Of a DNA stretch of 64,000 nt, positions 62,238 through 64,000 are shown piece after piece. The stretch's first letter is position 1. The number at the start of each line of letters is the position of its first letter. A program made the translations under genes and the position numbers. Origin of the DNA: Cerrena zonata (taxonomy: Eukaryota > Basidiomycota > Agaricomycetes > Polyporales > Cerrenaceae); contig JASBNA010000042.1 in the NCBI GenBank assembly GCA_038087015.1, forward strand, positions 362,527-426,526, given 5' to 3'. The notes under the pieces are model-generated. The model was not told where the DNA came from, did no database searches, and saw only the letters and a program-made list of their open reading frames with translations.

Positions 62238-63353
62238 TTTTAAGATATAATGTATATTATGATTTACTTTGATGTATCAAGCTGGAAAAATTAGGCAAAT
62301 TAGATCACTATACCCTACTTATATAGAAGTTGCAACGAATTGAGTCCAACCATCAAGGGTTGCTTATCGGTATCTCACTTAGGCGAGAATACCCACGGAG
62401 TGGAAAAGTTGGTTCCGAAACCCCAATCTGAGAAAAGCTGCAAAAACGCAGCCTCAACAGGAGAATTGGGTCCGCATTGCAACAGCAAAAACCCAATGCC
62501 ACCGCAAAATCTTTCCGAACCGGTGTTTAGTGCGGTCTCGGTTTCTCCTCGCGGAATTGTACTAACAAATAGCCTTATCAGAGACTAATTAGCAGCTCCT
62601 TTGATAACCTTTCAACTGTTTTGTATGCATTTACGATATTGCGGTTTATCTTACTTGATGAGTCCGAGTGCCTAACCGTTTGTATGTGTCTATTTTGTTT
62701 TTTTTTGACTGGTTTGGCTTGAGACAATAGGGTTTTTATTAGGCGGAGGACGTAGTCCTCAACAATTGGGTGATGGAGGTGGGATCCCCAATTGAATTGG
62801 GGACTCCAGGTATTGCATTGCATATGCTTGGAATACGCTCCTGGGAAGTCCTCCGCCCCGGCTATTCAATTATCCCTGGTAAAGCTGTTATACTGTTCAT
62901 TTCTCGTGGCTAATATTTTTTGAAGTCGCAGAATTTCGGTGCAGCTTTTGAGTTGATAATATTGCAAAAAAAAAATTGAATAGATAATGATAATTTGACA
63001 AAAATCCACCCTCTTTTGATGAGATGCTTTTGTTCAATTTCACCAATCAGATCACTTAGTGGAGCTAGCTTGGGCATTTTAACTTTGTTGTTTCCTTTTA
63101 CAGTTTCTGCTAACTTGCAATTTATTTATAAAATCCAATTGGCCAGATTAGCTTAATAACAGCCCAAGGTTAAGGCAAATATCCTAACCTGCAATGCTAA
63201 AGTCCTTTTATTAGTAATGTTTTTTTCTACGCTTACTAAGTGGTGGTGTTATGCCATAATTTTTCAAAAATAATTGGAAAAGAACGCTTCATCTAAAGAT
63301 AAAAATTAAAACATAGTAGCATTTATCAATTAAAGACTTATGTACTATTAAGC
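62238..63353. promoter_or_regulatory. divergent nitrilase/Zn2Cys6 promoter with CGG pairs and inverted repeats
   Basis: CGG-type pairs occur at 62515-62523 (CCG-AAC-CGG) and 62533-62541 (CGG-TCT-CGG), near the nitrilase side. A structured island follows at 62742-62857: arms GGCGGAGGAC and GTCCTCCGCC at the two ends, the hairpin GAGGAC-GTA-GTCCTC at 62746-62760 and the inverted repeat CCCCAATT-G-AATTGGGG at 62786-62802. Zn2Cys6 proteins bind paired CGG triplets, so these are candidate operators. Confidence 0.55.
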
Positions 63354-64000
63354 ATGGAAAACCTCGATCAAACTCATGAAAATGATTCGGAAAGTAAAGA
63401 ATCGTCACCTGATTCTAATGAGTTTATTCAATCTGGCAAAGATGTTAAAGAAGACAAAATCGCAAATAAAAAATCATTATCGTGTTCCGAATGTCGACGT
63501 GCCAAAAGAAAATGTGATAAAAAGAAGCCAAAGTGTAGTCTATGTTTGAAAAAGGGGAAGAAATGTTCTTGGTCTGTCATTGATAAAAGAAAACCCGCCA
63601 GTCAAAACTATACCAATTCTCTTTTGAGTAGGATAAATGCTTTGGAATCAGCCTTGAATTATTACAGCTCCCAAAGAGCTTCAATGAAATACAAGTATGT
63701 TGATAGCGAATATCACCTGAACTTGAAAGACTATAATTTCCGTGAAAAATCCCTGATTGTGAAAACTCATTTACCAACACCAAAAGTAGCAACAGAGAGT
63801 ATGGTTGATGTATACGATTCCAAAAAACTATTGAATCACTTGAATAGTACTTTCAAAAGTGCCTGGTGTTTGAATCTAGATAAGAATGGCTCCATCTCTT
63901 TCATGGGCCCCACTAGTTGCAGATATATAAGAATGGAAGATACAAAACTGTTACAGGCACCTAAAAGAATTTATTCTTTGGAATCCTTTGATCAATTCCA
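63354..64000 (+). CDS. Zn2Cys6 transcription factor, cut by the window end
   Basis: The frame opens at the ATG at 63354 and is still open at 64000, giving at least 215 residues. The binuclear zinc cluster uses Cys44, Cys47, Cys54, Cys61, Cys64 and Cys71 (CSECRRAKRKCD start), with the usual C-x2-C-x6-C-x6-C-x2-C-x6-C spacing. A short heptad-like linker (LLSRINALESALNYY) follows, typical of the dimerisation helix. The first 40 residues are acidic and Ser-rich. Target genes are unknown; the divergent nitrilase is the obvious candidate. Confidence 0.92.
   Translation, partial: MENLDQTHENDSESKESSPDSNEFIQSGKDVKEDKIANKKSLSCSECRRAKRKCDKKKPKCSLCLKKGKKCSWSVIDKRKPASQNYTNSLLSRINALESALNYYSSQRASMKYKYVDSEYHLNLKDYNFREKSLIVKTHLPTPKVATESMVDVYDSKKLLNHLNSTFKSAWCLNLDKNGSISFMGPTSCRYIRMEDTKLLQAPKRIYSLESFDQF

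Noticed and set aside
62640..62680. A hammerhead-like TGATGAGTCCGAG segment
   Set aside because: The GAAAC core partner and flanking stems are missing.
1..64000. Retrotransposons, LTRs, telomeric repeats, rDNA or a CRISPR array
   Set aside because: No reverse transcriptase, integrase or long direct terminal repeats were seen, and the only arrays are the short minisatellites listed.

Overview
The window is nuclear DNA from a budding yeast, most probably of the CTG clade (Candida, Lodderomyces, Spathaspora, Scheffersomyces and relatives). It is AT-rich, tightly packed and almost intronless, and nearly every protein has a clear Saccharomycotina relative. The gene order closely follows, from memory, a stretch of Candida albicans chromosome 1: PGA5, RPL26, GON7, PFD1, ATP12, PSY2, SPS19, GCS1, CWH8, KAP95, SEP7, ATG5, ABP140, GAL7, GAL102, TRS23, GAL10, GAL1, SHA3, HGT2. 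If this is a CTG-clade yeast, CTG codons in the gene models mean serine, not leucine.

Layout. 0-19 kb holds housekeeping and cell-wall genes: a large PH-like protein, a GH72 glucanosyltransferase, TIM21, an intron-bearing tRNA-Arg(CCG), RPL26 with a 249-nt intron, a 6-phosphofructo-2-kinase-like protein, GON7, PFD1, ATP12, PSY2, SPS19 and GCS1. 19-33 kb holds CWH8, KAP95, SEP7, NNR1, an unknown serine-rich protein, ATG5 and a tRNA m3C methyltransferase. 33.6-46 kb is the galactose cluster: GAL7, GAL102, GAL10 and GAL1, with TRS23 embedded, then the SHA3 kinase and the HGT2 transporter. 49-64 kb looks more accessory: BIO3, a metacaspase, a second hexose transporter, an aldo-keto reductase, a siderophore transporter, a sugar-porter-family permease, a nitrilase and the start of a Zn2Cys6 regulator.

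How genes work together. GAL1, GAL10, GAL7 and GAL102 each carry a near-identical 12-bp palindrome (consensus TGTAACGTTACA) about 100-140 bp before the start codon. An exact copy of the GAL1 version (on the other strand) lies upstream of HGT2, which suggests that sugar uptake is tied into the GAL regulon. The nitrilase and the Zn2Cys6 factor are divergent, and the DNA between them is rich in CGG triplets and inverted repeats.

A striking property of the window is that six conserved genes, including essential KAP95, are broken by single-base frame changes (nine in all). Eight need one base skipped and one needs one added. This most likely reflects insertion-type consensus errors in the assembly, but a recoding explanation is set out in the findings.
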